DNA from: Williamwhitmania taraxaci | Lineage (GTDB): Bacteria > Bacteroidota > Bacteroidia > Bacteroidales > Williamwhitmaniaceae | Direction: 5' to 3' | Assembly: GCF_900096565.1 (NCBI RefSeq) | Contig: NZ_FMYP01000032.1 | Coordinates: 1 to 44,911, forward strand | DNA length: 44,911 nt | Shown: piece by piece, positions 25,091-31,647 of the stretch | Position numbering within the stretch: position 1 is the first letter of the stretch | Layout: each line of letters begins with the position of its first letter | Notes under the pieces: generated by a model | The model's database searches: none | Told to the model about the DNA's origin: nothing | What the model saw: the letters and a program-made list of their open reading frames with translations, nothing else | Program-made: the position numbers and the translations under genes

Positions 25091-25424
25091 CGAAATATTG
25101 TTTTTTAAGTTTTTCTGCTAATTCAATTTCATTTTTAGGTGTCTTCTGTGATTTTTTCTGAAATCCATTGACCAGAACCACAAGATGACCCTTATCAAAA
25201 AAGCTGAAAACTCTATAAATGTCACCTCCAACTTCAACTCTTATTTCATAAATACCAGATGTTCCTTCCATGTGGCTGAAATACTTAGCAGGAACTCTTT
25301 CTATAGTCGCAATCAACAATAGCGTCCAGTTAAACTTTTTCTTAACTTCTGGTTTTAACTGCTCAAAGAAGTTCAGGTAGTAGTTCTTGAAGTAAAAGAT
25401 GTTCCTGATTAATTCTTCTTCCAT
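25071..25424 (-). CDS. HigB/RelE-type toxin (Gp49-like)
   Basis: 117-aa predicted mRNA interferase of the phage Gp49/HigB branch of the RelE superfamily. Family landmarks are the segment around YFSHMEGTSGIYEIRVEVGG (~48-67, landmark GIYEIRV), the strand pair YRVFSFFDKGHLVVLVNGFQKKSQKTP (landmarks RVFSFF and NGFQKKSQKTP, ~72-96) and the C-terminal IELAEKLKKQY helix. The expected activity is cleavage of ribosome-bound mRNA. It is the first gene of the pair and sits in an accessory stretch next to a transposase. Confidence 0.87.
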   Translation of the reverse strand: MEEELIRNIFYFKNYYLNFFEQLKPEVKKKFNWTLLLIATIERVPAKYFSHMEGTSGIYEIRVEVGGDIYRVFSFFDKGHLVVLVNGFQKKSQKTPKNEIELAEKLKKQYFDEKESE

Positions 25425-25690
25425 GGTGCAAAGTTATCCAATTAGGTAACATTCTCCAAATATCTCGATGAGTTTATTCGCTTGCTCAATTTTCAGGGCA
25501 TTTGCGCTAACTCATTTATAAACCCAACAGCGCTATGGTTTATTCCTTTACTAAAGTAAGAAAATAAACATGACTGTGAGAATAAAATGGAGGGTTTGTT
25601 TTCGGCTAAGGGATTTACTAGCAAAGGCACACAAACTATTGGCTTTCTATAGCGAATGCGGTTATACAGTTGATCAACTATATGTCAACA

Positions 25691-26128
25691 CTAGCAGCCA
25701 CACTGTCGGATGCCCTTCACTTGGCTGTTGTAGAACGATTCAAACGTAATACGGATTTCATTGCGAACGCGGCGAAACTCGCTCCAGATAAACTCATCCG
25801 TTCCGGTGGCGTGCGAAGGATCGTCGAAGCCAATGTGCCAGCGATTTTTCACGGAACCGGTAAAGGTAGGGCAGCTCTCGTTGGCTCCGCCGCATACGGT
25901 AATCACATAGTCCCACTCCTGGTCGAGATACAAATCGACCGAATCGGAGGTGTGGTGACTGATATCAATACCAACCTCCTTCATAACGGCAACAGCCTTT
26001 TCGTTGAGCGTGCCCGAAGCCTCGGTTCCGGCCGAACGAACGGTAAGGTTACTATCGTATGATTGCAGAAAGCCTTCAGCCATTTGGCTGCGGCAGCTGT
26101 TGCCGGTGCAGAGAATCAGTATCTTCAT
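25691..26128 (-). CDS. arsC: Arsenate reductase, low-molecular-weight phosphatase type (thioredoxin-coupled)
   Basis: Reduces arsenate to arsenite for efflux. I chose the ATG at 26128 (MKILILCTGNSCRSQMAEG, 145 aa); a longer frame to 26200 adds 24 residues before the conserved N-terminal strand. The P-loop CTGNSCRS (~residues 7-14) supplies the nucleophilic Cys, and two more Cys (VCGGANESCPTF, ~residues 82-90) are spaced as in the thioredoxin-dependent ArsC, which relays a disulfide. DPSHATG-like DDPSHATGTDE provides the general acid. It is 44 bp after arsR and presumably co-transcribed. Confidence 0.92.
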   Translation of the reverse strand: MKILILCTGNSCRSQMAEGFLQSYDSNLTVRSAGTEASGTLNEKAVAVMKEVGIDISHHTSDSVDLYLDQEWDYVITVCGGANESCPTFTGSVKNRWHIGFDDPSHATGTDEFIWSEFRRVRNEIRITFESFYNSQVKGIRQCGC

Positions 26129-26172
26129 ATCTTTATGAGTAAGGGAATGATTAGAATAGTCTGGTATACAAA

Positions 26173-26523
26173 TCAGGAACACCCATTCTTTGGACAGCAC
26201 TCTAACTTGTTGTCCTTCGAAGCCTCTATTTCATTAATAAAATTGAGGAAGTAAGCCTTTAGAAGAGCAAACGTATTGTCGCTAAGCCTATATCGCTGGC
26301 TGGTTCCATCGGCATCGCATTCAATAAGACCTGCCTCCTTTAGCTTGGCCATGTGCTGCGATACGGTTGATTTGCTAATGGGCAGCTGGTTGGCGATGTT
26401 CCATGCGGGGCAATCGATATACTTAGCCAAATGCAGCAGGATTTGCAGCCTAGTGGGATGCGATAGCGCACTGAGCAGCGGTGCTAGCTTAACAGCTATA
26501 TCTTGTGTATCGGAACTGTCCAT
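26173..26523 (-). CDS. arsR: ArsR/SmtB-family transcriptional repressor
   Basis: Predicted arsenite-sensing winged-helix repressor. The ATG at 26523 (MDSSDTQDIAVKLAPLLSALSHPTR) is preferred; the frame extends 19 codons upstream, but that part is encoded by a CACGGAGACACAAAGG-like intergenic repeat. HTH landmarks are ALSHPTRLQILLHLA (~residues 20-34) and ISKSTVSQHMAKLKEAGLIE (~49-68, split landmark STVSQHMAKLKEAG). Candidate metal-binding Cys are in DCPAW (~39) and in the C-terminal ECCPKNGCS tail, rather than the classical ELCVCDL motif. It precedes arsC. Confidence 0.9.
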   Translation of the reverse strand: MDSSDTQDIAVKLAPLLSALSHPTRLQILLHLAKYIDCPAWNIANQLPISKSTVSQHMAKLKEAGLIECDADGTSQRYRLSDNTFALLKAYFLNFINEIEASKDNKLECCPKNGCS

Positions 26524-26883
26524 GCTTGTTCGTTTATTAAAAAAAATTATCACGGAGACACAAAGGAAACAGAGAACCACTGATAAAAGTAATCATACCA
26601 AGTGTATTAAAAAAACAACAATCATCTATCTCAGCATTTCACGGTGCCCGTCGATATAACTTCTATGCGTTACTAACATTCCCATAACATCACCTTCCCT
26701 AAAAAAGGAACGTTTTCCCGCCGCTTTGGTGGGGTACTTGCTAACACCATTCGGGAGTTAGAAAGCAAGTCACCCCGATTAGGAGAGACTTGTATGAATC
26801 TCTTTTAAGATAAGTTACACATTATTCACGGCAGGTAATCTCTCCTTATTTCTGTGCTTAATAATATATATACCTCATACCGA
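26524..26883. other. Intergenic region upstream of arsR with a long hairpin and a common intergenic repeat word
   Basis: 360 bp between the permease stop and arsR start. A hairpin spans 26731-26776: GGGGTACTTGC (26731-26741) with GCAAGTCACCCC (26765-26776, one bulge) and inner CTAAC/GTTAG. It has no T tract. At 26551-26580 lies a CACGGAGACACAAAGG... word of a kind widely scattered in Bacteroidota intergenic DNA. A separate promoter for arsRC is expected here. Confidence 0.45.
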
Positions 26884-27927
26884 CTAAAGGATTAGATTAA
26901 AAAGATATCCCAGAATAATTATGAAAACGGTGATGGTTCCGAAGAAGATACCGATGAGTTTCCACTTCATCACTTTTTTGAGTAAGGTAGCTTCGGGCAA
27001 TGAGAGTCCCACTACCGCCATCATAAAAGCTATGGCTGTGCCCAGTGGAACACCTTTGGCAACAAATACCTGAATAACCGGAACGATTCCCGCAGCGTTA
27101 GCATACATAGGAACGGCAAAAATCACAGCTAATGGTACAGCATACCACTTATCAGCCGAAAGATAGGCAGTAAAGAAATTTTCAGGAACATAACCATGCA
27201 TGGCCGCACCAATGGCAATACCAATAATCACGTAGACCAACACTTTTCTTACAATTTCCCAGCCATCGTGGATAATAGTTGGCAACCGATCGATGAACGG
27301 AGTTCGGTCAATTTCCCATTCTTCCGATTCCTGTTCCGAAATCGCCTGAATTTCCTTTACCCAATCGGATAGATATCGGTCTAATTTGAATTTCCCTAGG
27401 ATGAACCCACCAAATGTCCCCAACAATATGCCGCTTATAGCATAAATCAGGGTTGCTTTTATTCCGAATAAACCTAGGAACATTGCCACGGCTACCTCAT
27501 TTACCAAAGGGGAGGTGATCAGAAAAGCAAACGTTACCCCCAGCGGAATTCCGCCTTTCACAAAACCAATAAAAAGCGGAATGGAAGAACAGGAACAAAA
27601 AGGTGTAATGGCACCAAATAATGATGCAAAGAAGTATTGCAGACCATACATCTTTTTTGTAGTCAAATAGATCCGCAACCTGTCTATTGGAAAATAGGCA
27701 TTTACCAACCCCATCAGCGTACTGATGAGAAATAGCAAAATCAGAATTTTAATCGTATCGTAAATAAAAAAATTGATTGCTGCTCCAAGGTGAGTTTCTG
27801 CATTTAACCCAACGAGACTATAAGTTAGGTAATCAACCAATGGCTGAAGCATATAATACAGTAAGATTAATGCTGGCAGAATCAGAGCCACAGCAGCAAT
27901 CAGTTTTATTCTTTTTTTATTTTCCAT
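26884..27927 (-). CDS. ArsP/SaoE-like permease (DUF318 family)
   Basis: 347-aa polytopic membrane protein with about nine hydrophobic segments. The hallmark TPFCSCSSIPLFIGF (~residues 109-123) with two nearby Cys is shared by ArsP, the permease for trivalent organoarsenicals, and by related thiol-metal permeases. A second repeat has VPMYANAAGIVPV (~275). It starts 49 bp after the ArsG-like gene. With the neighbouring thioredoxin-like, ArsF-like and ArsG-like genes, export of (organo)arsenic is the likely role; export of another thiophilic metal(loid) is the main alternative. Confidence 0.85.
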   Translation of the reverse strand: MENKKRIKLIAAVALILPALILLYYMLQPLVDYLTYSLVGLNAETHLGAAINFFIYDTIKILILLFLISTLMGLVNAYFPIDRLRIYLTTKKMYGLQYFFASLFGAITPFCSCSSIPLFIGFVKGGIPLGVTFAFLITSPLVNEVAVAMFLGLFGIKATLIYAISGILLGTFGGFILGKFKLDRYLSDWVKEIQAISEQESEEWEIDRTPFIDRLPTIIHDGWEIVRKVLVYVIIGIAIGAAMHGYVPENFFTAYLSADKWYAVPLAVIFAVPMYANAAGIVPVIQVFVAKGVPLGTAIAFMMAVVGLSLPEATLLKKVMKWKLIGIFFGTITVFIIILGYLFNLIL

Positions 27928-27976
27928 GTTTTATTCTAAAATTGCTTAAAACACAACTAACACTTAAATCGTGTTT

Positions 27977-28678
27977 TTAGAGGAATACCCTGATGATGTA
28001 GTAAACACCCACAACGATAAATAGCACTGCCACAATACGTCGGAACCAGATTTCGAAAGTTTTAACCTTATGGTAGGCTCCTCCGATTCCGGAAACGGTA
28101 TAGGCAAGAATCCAAGCAAATACGATAACAGGAATTCCGGTGGCAATGGCAAAAATTATGGGAAGGTAAAGTCCCGAAGCGCTCGAAACCGTCATGGGCA
28201 CAAGCATTCCAAAGTAAAGCACGCCGCTATACGGACAGAATGCCAGAGCAAAGAGCATTCCCAGCACAATGGCATCCCAGTAGCCCCACTTGGTCTTCTG
28301 TTGCATCTTCTCCGAAAGCCGATTTAAGCCTGGGAGTTTGATCTTAATCAGATCAAGCATAAATAGCCCTATAACAATAAGCATAGGACCTAGAATCTTT
28401 TCACCATAGCGCTGAAAGAAACCGGAGAAGGCAAACTGATCCGCTCCCAAAAATATTATTAGGGGAATGGCGGTATAGGTAATAACGCGGCCAAGGGTGT
28501 AGAGCAGCCCATTTATGAACACGCGATGGCGATTATCGATATCCTTACTAATGAAGCCAACTGCCGTAATGTTGGTAGCCAGTGGACATGGACTAATTGC
28601 CGTCATAAATCCCAATACCAAAGCCGATAGCCAAGGAGTATTGCTGCTTTCGAGGATACTATTAAGAAAGTCGTTCAT
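27977..28678 (-). CDS. ArsG-like / CcdA-DsbD-like transmembrane protein
   Basis: 233-aa, about six membrane segments. It carries the two conserved Cys-Pro sites of the CcdA/DsbD fold, ISPCPLATN (~residue 30) and AFCPYSGVLYFG (~residue 146), which in that family pass electrons across the membrane. Bacteroidota homologues next to ArsP-like permeases have been called ArsG (aromatic arsenical efflux). Here it likely couples the cytoplasmic thioredoxin-like protein (29712) with the periplasmic ArsF-like lipoprotein (29288), or acts as an efflux pump itself. The upstream gap to the ArsF-like gene is filled by a separate unit bounded by inverted repeats. Confidence 0.82.
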   Translation of the reverse strand: MNDFLNSILESSNTPWLSALVLGFMTAISPCPLATNITAVGFISKDIDNRHRVFINGLLYTLGRVITYTAIPLIIFLGADQFAFSGFFQRYGEKILGPMLIVIGLFMLDLIKIKLPGLNRLSEKMQQKTKWGYWDAIVLGMLFALAFCPYSGVLYFGMLVPMTVSSASGLYLPIIFAIATGIPVIVFAWILAYTVSGIGGAYHKVKTFEIWFRRIVAVLFIVVGVYYIIRVFL

Positions 28679-28689
28679 TGCAAATTTGG

Positions 28690-28710
28690 TGATTTGATGA
28701 TTTGAAAATT
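28690..28710 (+). repeat. Inverted repeat, left arm (21 bp)
   Basis: Begins TGATTTGATG and ends AAAATT; perfect inverse of 29254-29274. It lies 11 bp upstream of the ArsG-like start codon, so in mRNA the paired arms could hide or expose that start. Confidence 0.85.
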
Positions 28711-28742
28711 TGATAATGATTCGCTAATCACAGTTAAAGGCG

Positions 28743-29102
28743 TTAACTACTATTCTGATTCTTAGAACTACTTATGATTTTTGAAAGGATCTTTATGATA
28801 GAAGTGATCTCAATTAACAGATCTTCGTCGGAAGGATAGGATAAACTTTCTTTGCAAATCAGTAACCAATATTGCGTCTCATCAGCCTCTTTTATAGCAA
28901 TTTTAAGCTTATGAATAAAATCTAGTTTACTCTCTGCATTTTGGGCTTCACGAACATTTGCTCCAATTGAAGTTCCTGAACGTAAAAGTTGCCTAGCAAC
29001 AACAAATTTTCTGTTTTCTTCAAGCAGTTCACAGAAACTAACAATCATTATCGCAAACCTAAACGTTTTATCAACAATCAAGTTATCTCTATCATTTCTC
29101 AT
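28743..29102 (-). CDS. Four-helix-bundle protein (S23/IVP-like)
   Basis: 119-aa protein of the family first found in 23S rRNA intervening sequences and related to the bAvd protein of diversity-generating retroelements. Landmarks: DKTFRFAIMIVSFCELL (~residues 11-27), the conserved VVARQLLRSGTSIGANVREAQ (~34-54; core RSGTSIGANV) and the third helix DETQYWL. The fold forms a pentameric, nucleic-acid-binding barrel in known members. Function outside rRNA is unknown. It is the only gene within the inverted-repeat unit 28690-29274. Confidence 0.9.
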   Translation of the reverse strand: MRNDRDNLIVDKTFRFAIMIVSFCELLEENRKFVVARQLLRSGTSIGANVREAQNAESKLDFIHKLKIAIKEADETQYWLLICKESLSYPSDEDLLIEITSIIKILSKIISSSKNQNSS

Positions 29103-29253
29103 GACAAACGATTTTTGAACTTTAAAGAAAAGAACAATCTAACGCTTAGTAATTCGTAAACTTAAAGAATACAACTAATCTGAAAATAATACATTGAAGA
29201 TTGGGGATATTGCAGATTCAATATAATTGATGAATAACTCTCAATAGAACGAC

Positions 29254-29274
29254 AATTTTCAAATCATCAAATCA
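29254..29274 (-). repeat. Inverted repeat, right arm (21 bp)
   Basis: Perfect inverse of 28690-28710. It begins 14 bp beyond the stop codon of the ArsF-like gene; the intervening bases (TTTGAAGATGAAA on the minus strand) are a further degenerate GATTTGA-like word. Confidence 0.85.
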
Positions 29275-29287
29275 TTTCATCTTCAAA

Positions 29288-29707
29288 TCACTTTAGCATC
29301 CCATCTACCTTCTGCTTGATGATTTCCTTAAACTTATCGGGATTTGAGCGCGCATACATAAAGCCTTCGTTGGTTATGTTTATCTGAGCAGCACCCTTTA
29401 CTAATAGGAGCGATTGGCCGGAAACCTTAAGCTTTTCGGCAATTGCAGTGCTCGAGGCATCATCAAGGTTGATTGACTGAAAGGTAATTGTCCCCGCCTT
29501 CATTTGCTCTGGGCACAATACCGCAAGGTTTTCTTTAGCCTGAGCCTCAACCGTCTTACAGGTAACGCAGCGCGAGTTAAAGTGGAAGTAGTAGGCTTCG
29601 ATTTTGCTCGAAGGGGCAACCTTTTCATCGACTTTCTTTCCTTGTGCGCTACAGCTCAAAACTGGAACAATAAGGGCAAGAGTCAATAGAATATTAAATG
29701 ATTTCAT
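29288..29707 (-). CDS. ArsF-like thioredoxin-fold lipoprotein
   Basis: 139-aa exported protein: signal peptide MKSFNILLTLALIVPVLSC with lipobox Cys19, followed by SAQGKK. The thioredoxin-like domain begins with IEAYYFHFNSRCVTCKTVEAQAKENL (landmark CVTC, ~residues 47-50), a redox-active CxxC. Homologues adjacent to ArsG-like genes are named ArsF and have been linked to reduction of nitro-aromatic arsenicals; that specific activity is not proven by sequence. It starts 4 bp after the small thioredoxin-like gene. It likely receives electrons from the ArsG/CcdA-like membrane protein. Confidence 0.8.
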   Translation of the reverse strand: MKSFNILLTLALIVPVLSCSAQGKKVDEKVAPSSKIEAYYFHFNSRCVTCKTVEAQAKENLAVLCPEQMKAGTITFQSINLDDASSTAIAEKLKVSGQSLLLVKGAAQINITNEGFMYARSNPDKFKEIIKQKVDGMLK

Positions 29708-29711
29708 CGGC

Positions 29712-29951
29712 CTACTTATTCTTAGTGATTAGTTCTTTAATCTCAGAAATTGAAGGAATACGACCGCTAGCAACCACCGTTTCGTTAATAACGAGCGCTG
29801 GCGTGCGCATTACTCCATAGTTAATAATCTTAGCGATGTCTTCCACCTTTTCAATATCGGCAGTAATCCCCATCTCGCGTACAGCATCACGAGTAACCTT
29901 TTCAAGTGTCTTGCACTTAGGACAACCTGTGCCCAATACTTTAATATTCAT
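29712..29951 (-). CDS. Small thioredoxin/glutaredoxin-like protein (MTH895/TM0996 family)
   Basis: 79-aa cytoplasmic redox protein with N-terminal IKVLGTGCPKCKTLEK (CPKC at ~residues 10-13), and the family's MRTPALVINETVVASGRIPS (cis-Pro in TPAL, ~residue 50). Such proteins accompany arsenical or thiol permeases. It is the first gene of the operon running to the permease at 26884, and could feed electrons to the ArsG-like protein or bind trivalent arsenic. Confidence 0.88.
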   Translation of the reverse strand: MNIKVLGTGCPKCKTLEKVTRDAVREMGITADIEKVEDIAKIINYGVMRTPALVINETVVASGRIPSISEIKELITKNK

Positions 29952-29966
29952 AAAAATATAGAGTTA

Positions 29967-29996
29967 GTTCGTTGTTCGTAGAATACCGAACGAAAC
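29967..29996. promoter_or_regulatory. Candidate operator upstream of the arsenical operon
   Basis: GTTCGTTGTTCG and CCGAACGAAAC form an imperfect inverted repeat 15 bp before the first start codon of the operon (29951). The position suits an ArsR-type repressor, but no equivalent was recognised upstream of arsR itself. Confidence 0.3.
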
Positions 29997-30128
29997 TACT
30001 ACTAATTTCAGTTGGTTGTTATCGCAATCACCATATTATTTGAAAATAATTTCAAGCAGGGATGAAATCATGATACCATATAGCCAACACGGATATCAAA
30101 AGTATTCACATTGGTTTGCTCCGTAGAA

Positions 30129-30169
30129 TACAAAAAGTCCAAAACCGCTTTGGTCTTGGACTTTTTGTA
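30129..30169 (-). terminator. Terminator after the TSP3/EF-hand outer-membrane protein gene
   Basis: TACAAAAAGTCCAA (30129-30142) and TTGGACTTTTTGTA (30156-30169) are perfect 14-bp arms with a 13-nt loop, 20 bp after the stop at 30189. The stem holds A5 and T5 runs, so it can act on either strand. Confidence 0.75.
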
Positions 30170-30188
30170 TCAAAATCGCCTAGTTGTG

Positions 30189-31637
30189 CTACTGTTGCTC
30201 GAAGAAGAATTCGTTTAGTTCATAAATGTCTGCAGTTTGGAGCTTCGACTCCCCATCGAAATACTTATTAATTTCCTTAAGCATTTCATCGTAGGAAACA
30301 TAACCATCGCTATTGGCGTCAATGGTCTTAAACTTTTCAGGCACAATACCGGGTTCGAAGCGTACGGAGCGCGTCCAAATTTGGTTTACCGGCAGAGTAA
30401 TAACCTTATCGCGGCTTACCGCCAGCCCTTCGGTATTATAGCGTTCAAATGAGGTTTCGGTTAGTGTTGAGCCGGTTTTATCCACCAGAGCACCAATTGC
30501 TGAATTTGGTTCAGAATCCAAATAGTTGGCAATGCCATCCTTATCGTCGTCCAATGGGCATCCTACTGAATCAATAGGTTCGCGCAAAGGAGTATCGGGG
30601 CATTGGTCCATGAGGTCGAGTATTCCATCCACGTCGCCATCGGCCAATCCATCGTAATCGAAATTATCAACATCGCTAAACAAGCTCGAAACTCTGCGAG
30701 TTTCAGGATCAGAAAACAGGTCAAGATGAAGAGCAATATAGGTGAAGGTAAACATGTCCGGTCTACCATTATCTTTAACACTAGTGTTCTTTACCGATTT
30801 GGAATCCACATTGTCGAGTAAATCGGAAAGGGTATAGTTTATTGAAGTTCCCACACGCAGATTAACGCGGTAGTTCAGGTAAAAATCCAACCCAAAATCG
30901 ACTGGAAACGATATTGTGCTCTGCTCAGTACTCTTTGTTCCGTAAAGATTTGCCTTGCGCAAATCGGTTTCGTACGATCCATCGAGTTTAACTATTTGAG
31001 CGGTATTAGCCAAAGGATCTGTCTGTCTAAGGTCACGAATGGTGCCGTCGCTCCAGAAATGGTACTGTTGGTCACTTCCATAGGTTAAGTTTCCCTTAGC
31101 GCTATACTGAATTGGAGCAATACCAATGGAAAGGAAAGGCCTAAAGGTACGATCGAGAACCTTAAACTTGGTTCCCTTCTTCACTTTTACTCCTTTCCAG
31201 CGAAATAGTGGACCAAAGTTATACTCAACGTTTGCTCCAAGCTGAAAGAAGTTATAGTCGAAGCTAGTATTTCCAGTATATCCAGGAATATCGCGCTGAA
31301 ACTGGTACGACATATCGTTGTCGATCCCTTTCAATTCACCGTAAAGCACGTATAAGTTAAACTTAAAATCTTGTCCCTTGCCTAAAAGGGTGCTAACATT
31401 GAACTTATAGCCTAGAGTACCCATCAACAAGTTTCCGTTCGATCCCTTAACGTCGCCATAAAAATTAATGACACCGGTTCCAACACCAATAATCGGACGA
31501 TATTGCGGATCGATCACCTCAACTTCGGTAGTCAAGTATGCATCCCAATTAACAAGATCCTCGTCCTGAGCCTTAACCGTAGGAATAAGCACAAGGGCGA
31601 AAATGGCAACTAATAATCCTCTCCAGATCAATTTCAT
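30189..31637 (-). CDS. Outer-membrane beta-barrel with TSP3-type and EF-hand calcium-binding repeats
   Basis: 482 aa, signal peptide MKLIWRGLLVAIFALVLIPTVKA. Residues ~50-300 have alternating aromatic strands (e.g. GVGTGVINFYGDV, FDYNFFQLGANVEYNFG) typical of an outer-membrane barrel. Residues ~325-375 carry thrombospondin type 3-like Asp-rich repeats (DGDVDGILDLMDQCPDTP, DDDKDGIANYLDSEP). Near the C-terminus is an EF-hand-like loop, DANSDGYVSYDEM (~445-457). There is no OmpA peptidoglycan-binding domain. The gene starts 11 bp after the SPOR-protein gene upstream, so both are probably made together. Function unknown; a structural role at the envelope or in protein secretion/motility is inference. 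Confidence 0.75.
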   Translation of the reverse strand: MKLIWRGLLVAIFALVLIPTVKAQDEDLVNWDAYLTTEVEVIDPQYRPIIGVGTGVINFYGDVKGSNGNLLMGTLGYKFNVSTLLGKGQDFKFNLYVLYGELKGIDNDMSYQFQRDIPGYTGNTSFDYNFFQLGANVEYNFGPLFRWKGVKVKKGTKFKVLDRTFRPFLSIGIAPIQYSAKGNLTYGSDQQYHFWSDGTIRDLRQTDPLANTAQIVKLDGSYETDLRKANLYGTKSTEQSTISFPVDFGLDFYLNYRVNLRVGTSINYTLSDLLDNVDSKSVKNTSVKDNGRPDMFTFTYIALHLDLFSDPETRRVSSLFSDVDNFDYDGLADGDVDGILDLMDQCPDTPLREPIDSVGCPLDDDKDGIANYLDSEPNSAIGALVDKTGSTLTETSFERYNTEGLAVSRDKVITLPVNQIWTRSVRFEPGIVPEKFKTIDANSDGYVSYDEMLKEINKYFDGESKLQTADIYELNEFFFEQQ

Positions 31638-31647
31638 GGGTATGCTA

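Larger units (their letters stand above)
28690..29274. mobile_element. 585-bp unit bounded by perfect 21-bp inverted repeats, carrying a four-helix-bundle gene
   Basis: The 21 bases at 28690-28710 are the exact reverse complement of those at 29254-29274. The arms themselves are built from GATTTGA words. The unit contains only the gene at 28743-29102. It fits tightly between the ArsF-like gene (stop at 29288-29290) and the ArsG-like start (28678), and interrupts an otherwise compact operon. Its architecture resembles intervening sequences of 23S rRNA genes, which have complementary ends and encode S23/IVP four-helix-bundle proteins. No transposase or clear target duplication is visible. Confidence 0.6.

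Noticed and set aside
26731-26776. Riboswitch or T-box upstream of arsR
   Set aside because: There is a clear hairpin but none of the conserved motifs of known riboswitch classes, and no terminator T tract after it.
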